Below are positions 32,675-48,658 of a stretch of DNA of 64,000 nt, piece after piece (positions within the stretch are counted from its first letter, which is position 1; each line of letters begins with the position of its first letter). The notes beneath the pieces were generated by a model. The model had not been told where the DNA came from, did not search any database, and saw only the letters and a program-made list of their open reading frames with translations. The position numbers and the translations under genes are program-made. Location of the stretch: contig JABACO010000015.1 of assembly GCA_013339895.1 (NCBI GenBank), forward strand, positions 6,845,680 through 6,909,679. Reading direction: 5' to 3'. This DNA is from Ephydatia muelleri. Its lineage: Eukaryota > Porifera > Demospongiae > Spongillida > Spongillidae.

Positions 32675-33470
32675 GGGTTGAACACTGAAAGATTACTGCT
32701 TCTCCCATAGAGCTACTCCTTGTATGAACCCAAATCTCATGCACTAATGGAGTATAATGGTGGTCTTGAAAAAGCTATTCGTAGGGATTGTAAGCTTCTA
32801 AGTGAAGTAAATGATGCCTTTTGTAAGTCTCATCCATTGCTAGCTCAAAAGGTTGTTACAAGATCTGCCTGTGCAGCAATAAGTAAGATTGGTGCAGATG
32901 CATTGGTTTCTAAAGCACTGAGTGTACGAAGAGCAAAAGCAGGGTCATTGCTAAAAACTATCCGGGAAGTTAATGCATTGAAACTTTAGAAGAACATGAT
33001 ATTTTAGTTGGGCATTGGGTATCATACTGTGGCTCTGAACCTTACTTTTTTATTAATTCGTTACTAACTTACACCATAAACGACTTGGGCCATTCCAGTA
33101 GACCTCACTGGTAGGTGTGTAGTGGCAGAGGAGCTAGGGGAACAGAGATAACGGATACCATTCACCCTTGTGAAATGAAATGTACAATCAAGTGTCTGCA
33201 AGCTCACTTAGTGAAGAAGTAGCATTAGTGTTGAGGACAAAGTCACTGTTCCAAATGTCCATTCATCATATATTGGAGGGGAGGTCTTCCCATGTAACCA
33301 TTGTTAACACCTTTTAATTTGGAGCATGAACAACTTCCCTCCAATTTTCAGCACAATGGAACCTTTTGGGGGGGGGGGGGGGGGGGGTCATGAGTTATGC
33401 AGACCCAATCCAGTGAATAGATAAAATTGGACCAATGGAATTTTAGCACAGCTGGCAACACACACACACA

Positions 33471-33522
<52 letters not shown>

Positions 33523-34145
33523 ACTCAACCACTCCCCCTTATCTGTGAGGTCATGAATATGTAGACCAATTGGTGATGTATGGATGAAATTGGATCTAGA
33601 ATTGTAGCACAGCCGGCACATGTAAAGGCTTTTCATGTATAAAAGCGACTCACCCGCCAAATAGTGCACTTTGCTTGCTGAGAACGAAAAAGGTAACAAC
33701 TAAATCCTTGCTTTTTTTTTTCTATACTCTCTGTCAGATGCAGTGCTGCCCCCCTACCGTCCGCCGCCAGTAGCAGCAGCAGAGCTGCCCCCACCGCCAC
33801 CAGCAGAAGCAGCAGAGCTGCCCCCACCGCCACCAGCAGCAGCAGCAGAGCTGCCCCCACCGCCACCAGCAGCAGCAGCAGAAGCAGCAGGAGCACCGCT
33901 ACCTGCACCAGCCCCACCAGTATTTGCACCAATGCCCCCACCACCACTTCGCCTGCTGCCACCACCACCCACATGGTTCTCATGGCCGGAACCAGGCTGC
34001 CGAGGTCAGAGACGAGGCTGGGGGAGAGGAAGAGGACAAGGCAGGGAAACCGTACAGTACTCATATACTTATAATTTCAATTATTAAAATTTTTAACCTC
34101 CCTCCCTTCGAAAATTAAAATGAATTTGTGACCACATATAAAGAC
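32675..34145 (+). repeat. Duplicated Pro/Ala-rich unit (unit C), copy 1
   Basis: It starts TTGAACACTGAAA and contains CTCCTTGTATGAACCC, CCGCCAAATAGTGCACTTTGC, a (GCAGCA/CCACCGCC)n stretch translating to repeated ELPPPPPAA (33745-33900), and CCTCCCTCCCTTCGAAAATT. The same blocks in the same order lie inverted at 59905-60717. Copy 1 has 913 bp (32740-33652) that copy 2 lacks, bounded by CTCA on both sides. A plus-strand frame at 32720-32989 (AISKIGADALVSKAL) is within that extra segment; family not recognised. In copy 2 the Pro-rich frame begins with an acidic-then-leucine-rich stretch (EEESEDDYILLLLFPLR), slightly reminiscent of PIF/Harbinger N-termini. Confidence 0.6.
33459..33526. repeat. 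(CA)n microsatellite
   Basis: CA dinucleotide run inside the extra segment of unit C copy 1. Confidence 0.95.
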
Positions 34146-34178
34146 GCGCTACTACGACAGAGAAAAAGACTGATGAAA

Positions 34179-34477
34179 CAAGTAAATAAAAACATTCTCT
34201 AACGAGAAAGTTGTTGGTATATAGGATTGACCAATGGTGGTGTAAAAAGCATGGAAACAAAGTGACAGAAATTTGACTGGAAAATTGAAATAGGCCTATA
34301 TTTAGCACACTAACGTTTTAACAGTACATGCTGAGTAATGGGCTAAATATAATAGGCCTATTTCAATTTTCCAGTCAAATTTCTGTCACTCTTGTTTCCG
34401 TGCTTTTTACACCACCATTGGTCAATCCTATATACCAACAACTTTCTCGTTAGAGAATGTTTTCAAGTTATTTACTT
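34179..34477. mobile_element. Palindromic MITE, family B, copy 2
   Basis: The ends are (C)AAGTAAATAA then ACATTCTCTAACGAGAAAG, inverted at the right end. Inner arms share GTCAAATTTCTGTCAC and TGAAATAGGCCTAT. Nearly identical to 59588-59884. Confidence 0.85.
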
Positions 34478-35351
34478 GTATACGTGTATCATGAAGCTAA
34501 TGTGATTGATAATGTGGTGTGGGCATATTCTCTTATCAAAAGTTGTTTGGGCGCCGCGCACTCTGCGAAAGTGCATCGATTGACTCTCCTAATATTATTT
34601 TGGCTTCTACTGGCAGGCCTACATGTAGATCTCGTAGACAGTGGAAGTTTGGAGAGCTCCTATCAAGGGACCGTGTCCAGGCTACCCCCACTTGTGTCAA
34701 ACCAGCTACATCACACTAACTGAACTACTTACCACAACCCAATAATAAAACGACACAAACCGTACATACTAATAATAGCCATAATAAGGACACACCAGTG
34801 TTACACTCTAAACTTGTCTCAAATGTTCTCTCCCTCCAGGCACTGCCCGCAAAAACCAACAAAACTGAGACTCCCAAATCCAGACACCATGGTGGTAGAG
34901 ATCATGCCGACATGGGGTTTCTCCTGGGAGGAGAAGACCATGAAGATGGCCCTGCTCTTTCCAAAAAATAATTCACTCATGTGCTTTGACATGTATGGCT
35001 TCAACACCGCCTATCCGCGTTAATTGGTGTTGCGTGGGTGGGTTTCCAATATTATCTCTGGTCGGGTGTTGTGATGTCTCGTGGTTTTCTTTCACCAAAG
35101 CATAGAGGTGGTAAGTCTAATCACGTCTCTTTGATGCGAACCCACCTTCTTCCGTTATTGATCAATGTGAAGGCACTTTTTTATCGCAGATTGGTACTGT
35201 AGTTGGGTGTGTCCTTTGCAAATTAGGTTGCTGGTTGTCTGTGTAATACTCGTTGCTCTAAATTGACAGCACGTGCGGAGGCGTAGTTAAATGTTTCTCT
35301 GTGTGGGATTACTTTAATGACGGAAGATGGGCGGAGCCAGGAGAATATTGC
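34478..35351. other. Spacer and 5' flank of PARP14-like gene
   Basis: Frames at 34457-34723 and 34814-35023 are open but unrecognised. The second follows an acceptor-like CCCTCCAG (34840) and ends FDMYGFNTAYPR. There is no partner exon I can support. The last few hundred bases probably hold the PARP14-like promoter. Confidence 0.35.
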
Positions 35352-38300
35352 ATGGCAACAAGTACGCTACGTCAACGTGAGGTGTCTTCTGAAAACCCTC
35401 CTCTACAGGAGTCCGACAACGAATACAGTGATGATGGCGAACCAGTGGTAGCTACGCATGGTGGTGGCGACGCCTCCAAGCCTCTGACGGACTCGTGCAC
35501 AGTGTATGTGGGGGGCGGACTACCCCCGGATATCCAGGAGGACCAGATCTTCGAACACTTCGTTTCCTATGGATCAGACCCAGGTATTGTAAGCATTGAC
35601 ATCCCTACTGACAAAGCTTCAGGAAATGCTAAAGGATATTGTTTTGTCACGTTCAGTTCCACTCAAGCTGCCAAGTATGCAATATCCTCTGTGAGTGGCA
35701 CACTGCTCTTTGGAAAATATAAGCTGGTCGTAAATCATAAAACCAAACCTAGTCGCGATAAAAGGTCAACTTTGCCCTCTCCAGCTACTTGCTTTGAGTC
35801 ATTGAGAACAAAACATGGCCGTTATTCGAAAGGCCATTTGAAAACTTCTGGCAGAGCAAGACCACCTGCTGCTCAGTCCACTTCTGTAGCTGCAGGCTCT
35901 GTAGCAGCTCCCTTGCAACACTCATCTTCAGATAGGTACTGCCACTATGATGATCATCAGAGTGATGATGATGGTGATGGTGATTGTGATGAAGGTTCTT
36001 GGGATGGCAAGGACGAGGGAAGCATTGCCACACAACATGAGCACTCCAGCACTGTGTATGTGGGCAATGGGTTTCCTCCTTACATTAAAGAGGGCCACAT
36101 TCATGATCACTTCACGGCATATGGATTTGGAGCCTACATCACTAAGATTGTTATGCCCTTCAATAAAGCACTGCAAGGCACAAAGGGATTTGCCTTCGTG
36201 ACCTTTGATTCCCCTGGCGCTGCTGAAAATGCTATATCTATCATGAATGGGACTTCACTGCTTGGGAAGTACAAAGTACGTGTTAATTCAAAACGTAAAC
36301 AAAAGAAATGCTCCACACAGTCCCCCCCTCAGGCCACTGTATCTCCCAGTGCTTGCTCCAAACCTCACGATGAAAGGATCACGGTTCATGTGTCATCACT
36401 CCCCAATCACATCACTACTCACCATGTTAAGGATCACCTAAAGAACTACAAGAATGACATCACCAATGTTATGGTGATACGGGATCAGCAATCCAAAAGA
36501 TATGCCATAGTCACCTTCTCTTCTATGAATGCTGCACAAGAAGCTGTTCAGAAACTAAATGGATCCCTACTTCATGGTATATTCCCTATTGCAATAGAAA
36601 TAAAATCTACCCAACAAGAGCAACTTAAAAACAGACAGCAAGCATCTAGCAAGAGTCCCAATCTTGTTAAACAGGTCCCATCTGGTGCCAAGGCTCCATC
36701 TCCTGCTAAAAAAGCTCCACACACATCAGGTGGGCAGACATCATCTAGTGGGCAGACCTCATCTAGTGGGCAGACCTCATCTAGTGGGCAGACCTCATCT
36801 AGTGGGCGAACCTCATCTAGTGGGCAGACCACAGTCAATGTGAAAAAGCGAGTTCCTAGGCAGGCACCATCTAGTGGTAAGGCATCAACCAGGGGAAAGA
36901 TCTGTGTTAATGGGCAGGTAGGGCAGGTCTCACCAGCATGCATCATTGTTGATAATTTGCACAGCAGTGCAGATGAAGGGACAATCCATTCCCTTGTAAC
37001 TGGACTCAAAGGTATTGAATATAAGAGATGTCAAATTGATTCAGGCAAAAAGCAAGCTATTGTTGAGTTCAGCAACGATGCGGATGCCAAGAAAGCCCTG
37101 AGCACTTTGAATGGAATTACCTTTTTAGGCCAGGAAGTGCATGTTTCATTGCCATTCTGTGATAGTAGAAACAAGGCGCAACCAGTTGTGGCTTCTACTG
37201 TTCCAGCAATGACTACCAAAGATAATCTTTCACCAGTATTGCATATGTCATCTAATGATGACAAGATGCAAGCAGTACCACCTTGCAAAGATCCAGCTGT
37301 ATCACCAGGTATGAAAATCTAGTTCTGATGCACACTATAGTTTTTTGAAGCTTAACTCTTTCGCAGGCAAAGCCAATTATTATGGTAAGCATGTTGTGCA
37401 AAATAAAAGTGTTGCGTGTTGTAGGAAAACATAGTTAGCAAACAACTTGCACTATATGACCAGGAAACAACTGATCAATTTGTTGTTGACTGCAAAGTGA
37501 TAACTGTTTAGATAAACAGAGTGGCTTTAGTAGCACCTGCGGCGCAATATTGCTCTGTTGCCCGTGAAAGAGTTAAATCAAAATAGTGTATGTATAGTCT
37601 GTTCAGCTCACACACAACTTTACACATCTTTTTAGTTGGTTATCAATATGTTTTAAAACTAATTATCATTTTGTTTTAAACACACCTTGTTTTACATAAA
37701 CTTTATGTAGCAAGTGTTAACGATGAATATAAATTCTGTAAATATAATGTAAAGTAGCGACAACTTTGTATGGGGTCTGATGTTAGAGCATCTTCTTTGC
37801 AGCATTGCCTCTGGAAGTTCCTTCATATAACCCACCTTTGACGTAAGTTACTTAAATTAACCCCCAGCTAGTTGAGTTTTTTTTTTTTTTTTAATCTAGG
37901 TGGAGTAATTCTTCAGAATTTGTCAGTGAAGAGATATCTCTTACTACTGTCCAGTGGAATTGGTTGATGTTGGCTGATTCCCATGGTAACAGCCCTTACA
38001 ATGAGCTCACCCTTCCATTCGAAGGCAACCCTAATATTTCTATCCAACCTGGGATGGACAAGCAGGGTATCCTTCTGAATGGCACACATGAAGCTGTGCA
38101 GGCAGCAAAGAAGCACATTGGTAGAGCATTGGATAAGCAGCTCTCTGTTGACACGTATGTTCCACATGGGTGCATATGAGCATGTTTACTGATTCCATTA
38201 GCGAGGAAGTGACAATATCCTACAATTACTTGCATCTCACTGTGCATTATGTCAGCCCATGGGTACTAGTGCCCTTGTTCAGTTCTGCAAGATCATCTAT

Positions 38301-41300
38301 CTTGTCAATCACTCCATGATTCTCACCCGTGGAGAGGAATCATCTCGACTGGTGAGAATCATGGAGAGGTTGACACGATGATGTAACATGTTCTTCACTA
38401 GCCAATAGAGTATAATCGGTTGTGGGTGTGTATGCTGTGTGTGCACATGTGTGGGTGAATGTGTATGTGTAGTTGTATCCAGATGAGAGGTGACAACATA
38501 TCCTTTTCTACAGGAACAAATTGGTTCTGTTGAAACAGTTGTGTCCCAACCTGCATTCTGAGGTTCAAAAGAGACTCTCAGTCACAGTGCATGGTTATGA
38601 ACAAGGTTCCAGCACGATCAATTTCAGCAGTGAGTCTGTTTCAGCTGTTAAATGTGCTCGGCAAATCTTTCAGGAAAAGTTACAGCAACTTGCAGTTGAC
38701 AATGTTACACTCCCTTGTGTTGAACTGGTCATTTCTGCCAAGAAGAGGTTGGAGAACGAAGGGATACAAGTGGTTGTCTCAGATGTTAGTACATCTCTTC
38801 AGCTTTGTTCAATGAAGAAGGAGGAGCTGGAGAGGGCTCTATTTATAGTTAGAGGGAAACCTTTTGAGAGTCGTGTTGAGATACCCTCTAACACTGCTGA
38901 AGAAATTTCAGGTGATATAATTAACCTCCAAAAGAGTTATTCTGTCCACATGCTTAAACATAGGAGTGCAGTTATCATTCGAGGGTTTGTGGAAGATGAT
39001 GTGCATGCTGCCTACCAATGTGTGAGAAAAATGGTGGCAGCATCAGTCATGTCTGAAACATTGAACTGCACTCCAGAACAACACATGTACCTGTGTAAGG
39101 CCCTTTTCAAGGAGCCCACAGAGCAAGGAGAGGCACTTAGGACTTCACTTCCTGCTAAATTGTATTCCTTGGAAGGCATGATATCCTTGGTTGGTAGCCC
39201 CAAGGCCGTGGAACAATCTCGCGAAGAAATATTAAGAAGTGATATATTTTCTGGACTGAAGCACTACCAAACATTTCAATTCACTTGCAGTGTTGCCTTC
39301 ATTTCACAAATTGAAGAGTTTGTCTTCAAACAGTTTGAAGATCGTCAGCTGGACTTTTCCTACTACATTCCTGATACGCAACGGAAACCAATAGGAGATA
39401 AAGCAGCTCCAGTGGGTAAAGAGAAGAACAAAGGGTTTTCAATAACAGTATACAGTGGGACTCCAGACCACTTCAGTACAATCTGTACAGAGATGGAGGT
39501 AAGGCAAAGAATGTCCCTGTTCAAAGTGTATGTTAACATGTTATTGCTTCCAAATAGAGCCTCTCTCCTTGCTCTAAGCATCATCGTCTGAGGCAGGGAG
39601 CTACTGAACTTGCTGTTGTGATAGCAAAGGCAGTGGAAGCCAAGCACAGGACAAGAGTGAAGGTTAATATGGAGGGGATAGTTAGGGTGGTCATCCATGC
39701 CCTTAATGAAAGTGATGCTCAGGAATGCTGGGCTGAAATGGAGGAATACATAAACTCAAAATTCATGATTGACAAATTCATCAAACTGACACAAAATCAA
39801 TTACGTTATCTTGAAATTAAATGCAGTGGTGAGCTGGACAACATGAAGTCAAATTGTGAGTCATTATTCATACTGAAAGTGAAACAAGGTCAAGCTCCAT
39901 CGATAAAGCTCAGGGGTACTGTGAGTCAAGTGGCAGCTATTGAAGAGCAGTTGAATGCATTGTTAGATGGATATGGAGAGGAGGAGTTTGAAGTGAGCAC
40001 CACTATGTACAGTATGTGGTCAAAAAGATGGCGGCAGCTGAGAGAAGATTGGGATGACATCGTTTTTCTCTTTGATCAGAAGGCAACAGATCTTAGAAGT
40101 AAACAACCTCACAATCCATCAGATCCAACAACTGTTTCTTTCATGGTATGTGGATGTGACCCGGAAGGAATTCGAAGGGTTAAAAGCATGATTCTTGACC
40201 AAGAGAGTGGTAACTGTGTTCAGACAAAGACTGTTGAATTACCACCAAATGGTGCGATGGCTCTCCTCAAAGGACTGAAAGAGAAACAACTTGATATTCA
40301 AAACATTGCTGCTGAAATAGAAGTTAATAAGATTTCCAACACAATCACCATCACCTCCCCTCAAATGGCCTCAGATGACATGATTAAAATGGAGGAGACT
40401 ATAATGTCCTACATTGGTGATCACAGTCTCGAGACAGAGATAATGAGTTTCAGTGATCCACTTGTGGGTCTCATTCTGACATCTCCTAAGTACAAATACA
40501 GTGATCAGCTGAAGGCCATCACTCAGCCTTATGATGTAAGGACTGTTATCCCAAAGTATCCTAAGGGCGAACTCTCTCTCACTGGAAGCCAGCAATCTAT
40601 TTGTGCAATAAAGCATAATATCCAGCAACTATTGGAAGATATTGCCGGATTTATTGGGCAAAAAACGCTAACTGTTGAGTGTCGCTTTGCTCCAGTGTTT
40701 GCTACCAAAGATTTTCATCTTTTATGTGCAAGGATACAAGAGGAGTTTGGTGTTGTGTGCTCTCCACCTTTCTACAGGCATCAAAATGCAACACTAATGT
40801 GTGAACTGCTTCCTCCACCTTCACAGTTGCAACTTGAAATTGTAAGAGGTAGCCTCAGCAATGAGACTGTTGGTGCCATTGTGACCACGTCTAGTGAAAG
40901 CATGGGAGGAGCCTTACCTACATGGGTCTCAGAAGTTGGAGGTCCATCCATTCAAGCTGAGTTTGAAAATCATATTCAAACATATGGACGTTTGATGCCA
41001 GGTGATGCAATGTGGCTTGGTGGGGGGGAACTCCCTTGCGGGAATGTCATCCATACAATGTTGTCTCGATGGAAAAGCGAGAACCAGTACACTGAAGAGG
41101 TCTCTAGTGCCATATGCAGTGTCTTCACTCTGGCACAAGAGAAGAATGTCAATATTGTAGCACTTCCAGCCATTGGAACTGAGGTATGTGGTGTCCCTGA
41201 ACAGGTCTGTGCTAGAGTTACATTGGAAGTCATAAGGCAATTCTTCCTGGAGGCAGGACCTGCTGCGAAGATTCATATTGTGCGTTGCGTCTTGGACACT

Positions 41301-42480
41301 CAGGCATCTGTGGATGCTTTCCTGTCTTCTCTCCGTCTTACCTGCCCCCGAGAAAATTCTACACCACGGGAGAACACTCCTGTAGCGACTCCTACTCCAG
41401 TTATGTTTGAGGATGGCTTGAATCCAGCTTCTATTTTCAAAAAATACGTTAAACCTTTCTTGTCAATTATCCAGCAAACTTTGGCATCACAACCCTCATC
41501 TCATGAACACCGGACTTCCCTCCCATCTCTCGGCGATAGCACAACAACAGATCCAATGAGTTCTGCAGAACTTGTAATCAAGCTAAAGGGCCCAAAAACT
41601 CAGCTGGATAGTACTGCAGAGAAGATGTTGCGCACACTACAAGGCTCCTTCTCCATCAAGTGGATCCCACTTCCTTCTGGCGACTGCAGGACCCTTGAGA
41701 GAAGGCTTCAAGGGATAGCCCAGAGACACTGTGTAGCTTGCTCCCACGATGTGCAGATAGCAAAAGACGGAAAGAAGGAGAATGTGCTTGTACTAGAAGG
41801 ATCGACAATCTCAGTCGAAAAGACAATAAGGGCGATGGAGGGAGAAATAGATGCATATTTGAGATCAGCGGAATTAGCACCTCCAGAATGGAAGCCACAG
41901 AACAAAATAACTGAAGTCTTTACTGTCTCTCCAGGTACCCCAGAGTGGCTCCATGTTTTTCAAAGGTTTCAGCACACCATGCCTCATGTTAGAGTCACTT
42001 CTGTTCAGCGCATTCAGAACACATGGCTGTGGGAGAGGTATGTTCAACACAAGAAGAGACTTCATACCAAGAACAATGGAATGGTGAACGAGATGGATCT
42101 GTTCCATGGCACACGTAACAATGATCCCTAAACTGATCTACGAGAGTGAGGATGGCTTTGACATGAGATACAGTGCCCAGGGGATGTGGGGAATGGCCAA
42201 CTACTTTGCTGTTAACGCTAGCTACTCTCACAACTATGCACATGTGAATACTGCAACAGGAAAAAGAGAGATGTTTCTGGTGAAAGTCCTGACAGGGGAC
42301 AGTTACAGGTGTGCTTCAAATCACTCCCTTCGAATGCCCCCTCATAAGCCCTCCACTGGCTGCGGCCAGCTTAGGACAAAGTATGACACTGTAACAGGTA
42401 TTACAAACGACTGTCAAGTGTTTATGACCTATGATAATGAGAAGGCCTATCCTGCATACCTCATCCAGTATTTCCAGTAA
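35352..42480 (+). CDS. PARP14-like mono-ADP-ribosyltransferase: four RRMs, KH-like region, one macrodomain, ART domain
   Basis: Five exons: 35352-37308, 37803-37842, 37900-38154, 38514-39498, 39558-42480; phases agree. About 2052 residues if one extra base near 42124-42127 is discounted. RRMs at about 50-127 (RNP2 VYVGGG, RNP1 KGYCFVTF), 232-310 (KGFAFVTF), 343-420 and 530-600; an SSGQTS repeat lies at about 461-493. The long middle has weak KH-like repeats. A macrodomain spans about 1503-1673 (AIVTTSSESMGGAL, VNIVALPAIGTEVCGVP). The C-terminal ART has LFHGT (catalytic H near 1928), GMWGMANYFAVNASYS (catalytic Y) and VFMTYDNEKAYPAYLI, which lacks the glutamate of poly-ADP-ribosylating PARPs, so mono-ADP-ribosylation is expected. 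RRM-KH-macro-ART is the order of vertebrate PARP14, an antiviral/interferon-linked enzyme. The open frame extends 51 nt upstream without an ATG, so ATG 35352 is the likely start. The frame is lost by +1 inside GTRNNDP|KLIYES. Confidence 0.88.
36725..36832 (+). repeat. 18-bp in-frame repeat encoding SSGQTS
   Basis: Six tandem copies of ATCTAGTGGGCAGACCTC-like units in the linker between RRM3 and RRM4; the length keeps frame. Confidence 0.9.
37356..37572. mobile_element. Small TTAA-inserted MITE, copy 2, in PARP14-like intron 1
   Basis: Flanked by TTAA (37352-37355, 37573-37576). The termini CTCTTTCGCAGGCAA and CTCTTTCACGGGCAA are inverted. Internal words AGCCAATTATT, AAACAGAGTGGCTTTAG and GCGCAATATTGCTC are shared with 20441-20778. 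Confidence 0.9.
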
Positions 42481-42668
42481 TTAGAGTATTTCCTTTTTCT
42501 TTTTCCTACTAATACCATAACTAGGAGGGGTAGCATTTGTATTTTTGTGTGCAAGTTATTAGCTTTGACTATCCCTATGTGCTAGTGGATGCGAAAATAA
42601 TAACCTTATTCTAACAATTGTAAAAGGCGGCCGTTTCTGAACTGGCATTATGTGACAGCGACAATGTA

Positions 42669-42674
42669 AATAAA
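42669..42674 (+). terminator. Likely poly(A) signal of PARP14-like gene
   Basis: AATAAA 189 bases after the stop codon. Confidence 0.5.
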
Positions 42675-42680
42675 ACATCC

Positions 42681-43183
42681 AATGCTGCAAGGTTTGCAGT
42701 TACATATTTGTCATCAAACTCATGCACAACGTAACCAAGTTATGTGTTTGACTACATGCCAGCGGTGATGATGCTTGCTGGTGGTCTATCTTCATGTAGT
42801 CAGTGGATCTACATGTCATCTACACTTTTTGACAGCTGATGGTCACAGACTAATTAGAGTTGTACTGTACGTGACCCATGAAATCTGTGAACCACTCCTT
42901 TATGTGTGTGACTTGAAGTATATAATGTGTGTGCATTGCTATAGAGGGGGGTCATATAATGAGTTGCTAAATATTTACATTGAGATCGGAATCTATGCTA
43001 GCACTACAATCATGATTTGCATATAAAATCTCAACTAACAAAATGCAATTATTCTTCTGCAGTATAGATGTCTATTTGTCTGCATTGATTTAATGTGGTG
43101 TCATAACAGAATGTAAGCAGCAAGTAAATGTAGGCAGTGGATGATCAAAGCATGCTATCTGGTTGAAGTAATGAAATGAGCCA
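42681..43183. other. Spacer between convergent PARP14-like and DCTPP1
   Basis: No gene seen. The frame at 42775-43026 has no recognisable product. Confidence 0.4.
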
Positions 43184-44273
43184 TTAGGGTTCTTTGGATT
43201 GTGCAGCAGCCTCCTCCACAAAGGAGGTGTACTTCAGACTGGAGCCATGTGCCCTGTTCACTGGATACTTTTGTCCAGTTGAGAACCATTTTGTCCAGGA
43301 CAGCGCTTGGGAGGTCGACATGGCAGCGCTCGGCCAGTCTGATGAGGTAGATGAGCACGTCACTGAGCTCCTGTCCTAGGTGCTCTCTCTCTGCAGAGGT
43401 CCATCCGGGCAATCCATCCTCCACCTCACCTCGCCACTGACTACAAAAAAAAAAAGTCGATCATTTCAGCCCAGTTGATGTAAGGTGTCTGCTTATCAGT
43501 TTAGCTGCAATGCAGTCAAATTACAAAGAAGGCGTGGGACCGATAGGACTGTGCCTGCAGTTAACTACATACAGTTTGTGATCAACTATGTCGAAATGAA
43601 GGTCATAGCTCTTTCCATTACAAATAATTTCATATGTAATCCCATGACCAGCCTTTTAACTTTTCCATGCGCATGACGGTGGTAATTAGCCACAAACTTA
43701 GCCATTTTTTTTGCGAAAGAAACTCATAAGTTAATAGCATTTGAAAACACGCCAGCATTTGCATAATATACTCCTAAAGTGTACTACATCCAATAAAACG
43801 TGCACGTATGAGTGTACTCTATCCTATCGCTCTCGTGTGAAAATTAGCCTGAAAACAATTACGATAAAGGTGTTATAATGTGAAGTCAAATGGGTAAGTC
43901 GCAGTAAAAAGGACTAAGTCTTTAAAACATACAATTTGAAGTAGTCACGCGCTACTGCTACATAGTATCTTACTGGCGCATCTGTGTAACTACTTACAAT
44001 AATTCTGACAGCTCCCCGACTTCTCCGACCTGAGTACAGAACCATGTAACTCTTTATGATAATGACATTACAACACTCACCAGTGCTAGGAGAAGGTTTC
44101 TGGGAGTGTGGTACTTCTCCCAATCGCGATCTGCCGCAAATTTGGCTTGCTTTACCCGGCTATAGAGACACATACAAGTAAATTTCCACGAAGGAACCTA
44201 TCTAAATCGCGTACATGTCTTCCAACGACAGACCGGTGCTAAATGTGAAAACCTGTTCCTTATTTTCTTCCAT
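43184..44273 (-). CDS. DCTPP1: DCTPP1, dCTP pyrophosphatase (MazG-like), one frame break
   Basis: Four exons: 44273-44215, 44159-44081, 44029-43998, 43440-43184. The product reads FSTGLSLEDIRVK, FAADRDWEKYHTPRNLLLAL, VGEVGELSELFQW, GWTSAEREHLGQELSDVLIY, RLAERCHVDLPSAVLDKM, matching human DCTPP1 (DWEQFHQPRNLLLALVGEVGE). The metal-binding glutamates of the EVGEL segment and the ELSDVL motif are present, so it should hydrolyse dCTP and modified dCTPs. After MVLN the conserved tail KYPVNRAHGSSLKYTSF continues only in the +1 frame, consistent with one extra T in AACTGGACAAAAG (about 43250-43262). In the uncorrected frame the protein runs to 43155 with an unrelated tail. Expected length is about 141 residues, somewhat shorter than human. 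Head-to-head with NDUFS8. Confidence 0.88.
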
Positions 44274-44381
44274 GTGCAATATTGGCGCGCGTGGAAAGTA
44301 TTTTCCAATATAACGTTATGTATAATTTTGCTAAGTAATATCAATTCAAAGAACTAGATTTGTTATTGCAGACCCGGGACA
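44274..44381. promoter_or_regulatory. Bidirectional promoter, DCTPP1 / NDUFS8
   Basis: 108 bp separate the two divergent start codons. The stretch has a GC patch (GGCGCGCG near 44283) and no TATA-like box at a standard place. Inference from the layout only. Confidence 0.6.
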
Positions 44382-45966
<1,585 letters not shown>

Positions 45967-46225
45967 GCAGGTTTGCAACCAATAAGAAACAAACATTGGC
46001 TCCACCCCTTAAAACAAACCTGCGCATGCTGTATTTACATGTAGCCATGGCAACAATGCTTTTTTTTTGTTGTCTGTGTGGGTTCTGTGGATATTTGTTA
46101 CAGAAAATAGAAGAAATTTTATGTCATGTCGAGTGTCAGAAAATGAGTTGTGTTAAATGCTGTGTGAAGACCTGTGGTGGGTTCTCCGGAGAATAATTAT
46201 TGTGGCTGAGATAGAGGCAGGGAAA

Positions 46226-48658
<2,433 letters not shown>

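Noticed and set aside
42106-42480. Separate small PARP-domain gene starting at 42106
   Set aside because: It continues the ART domain of the upstream ORF after a one-base frame shift; not an independent gene.
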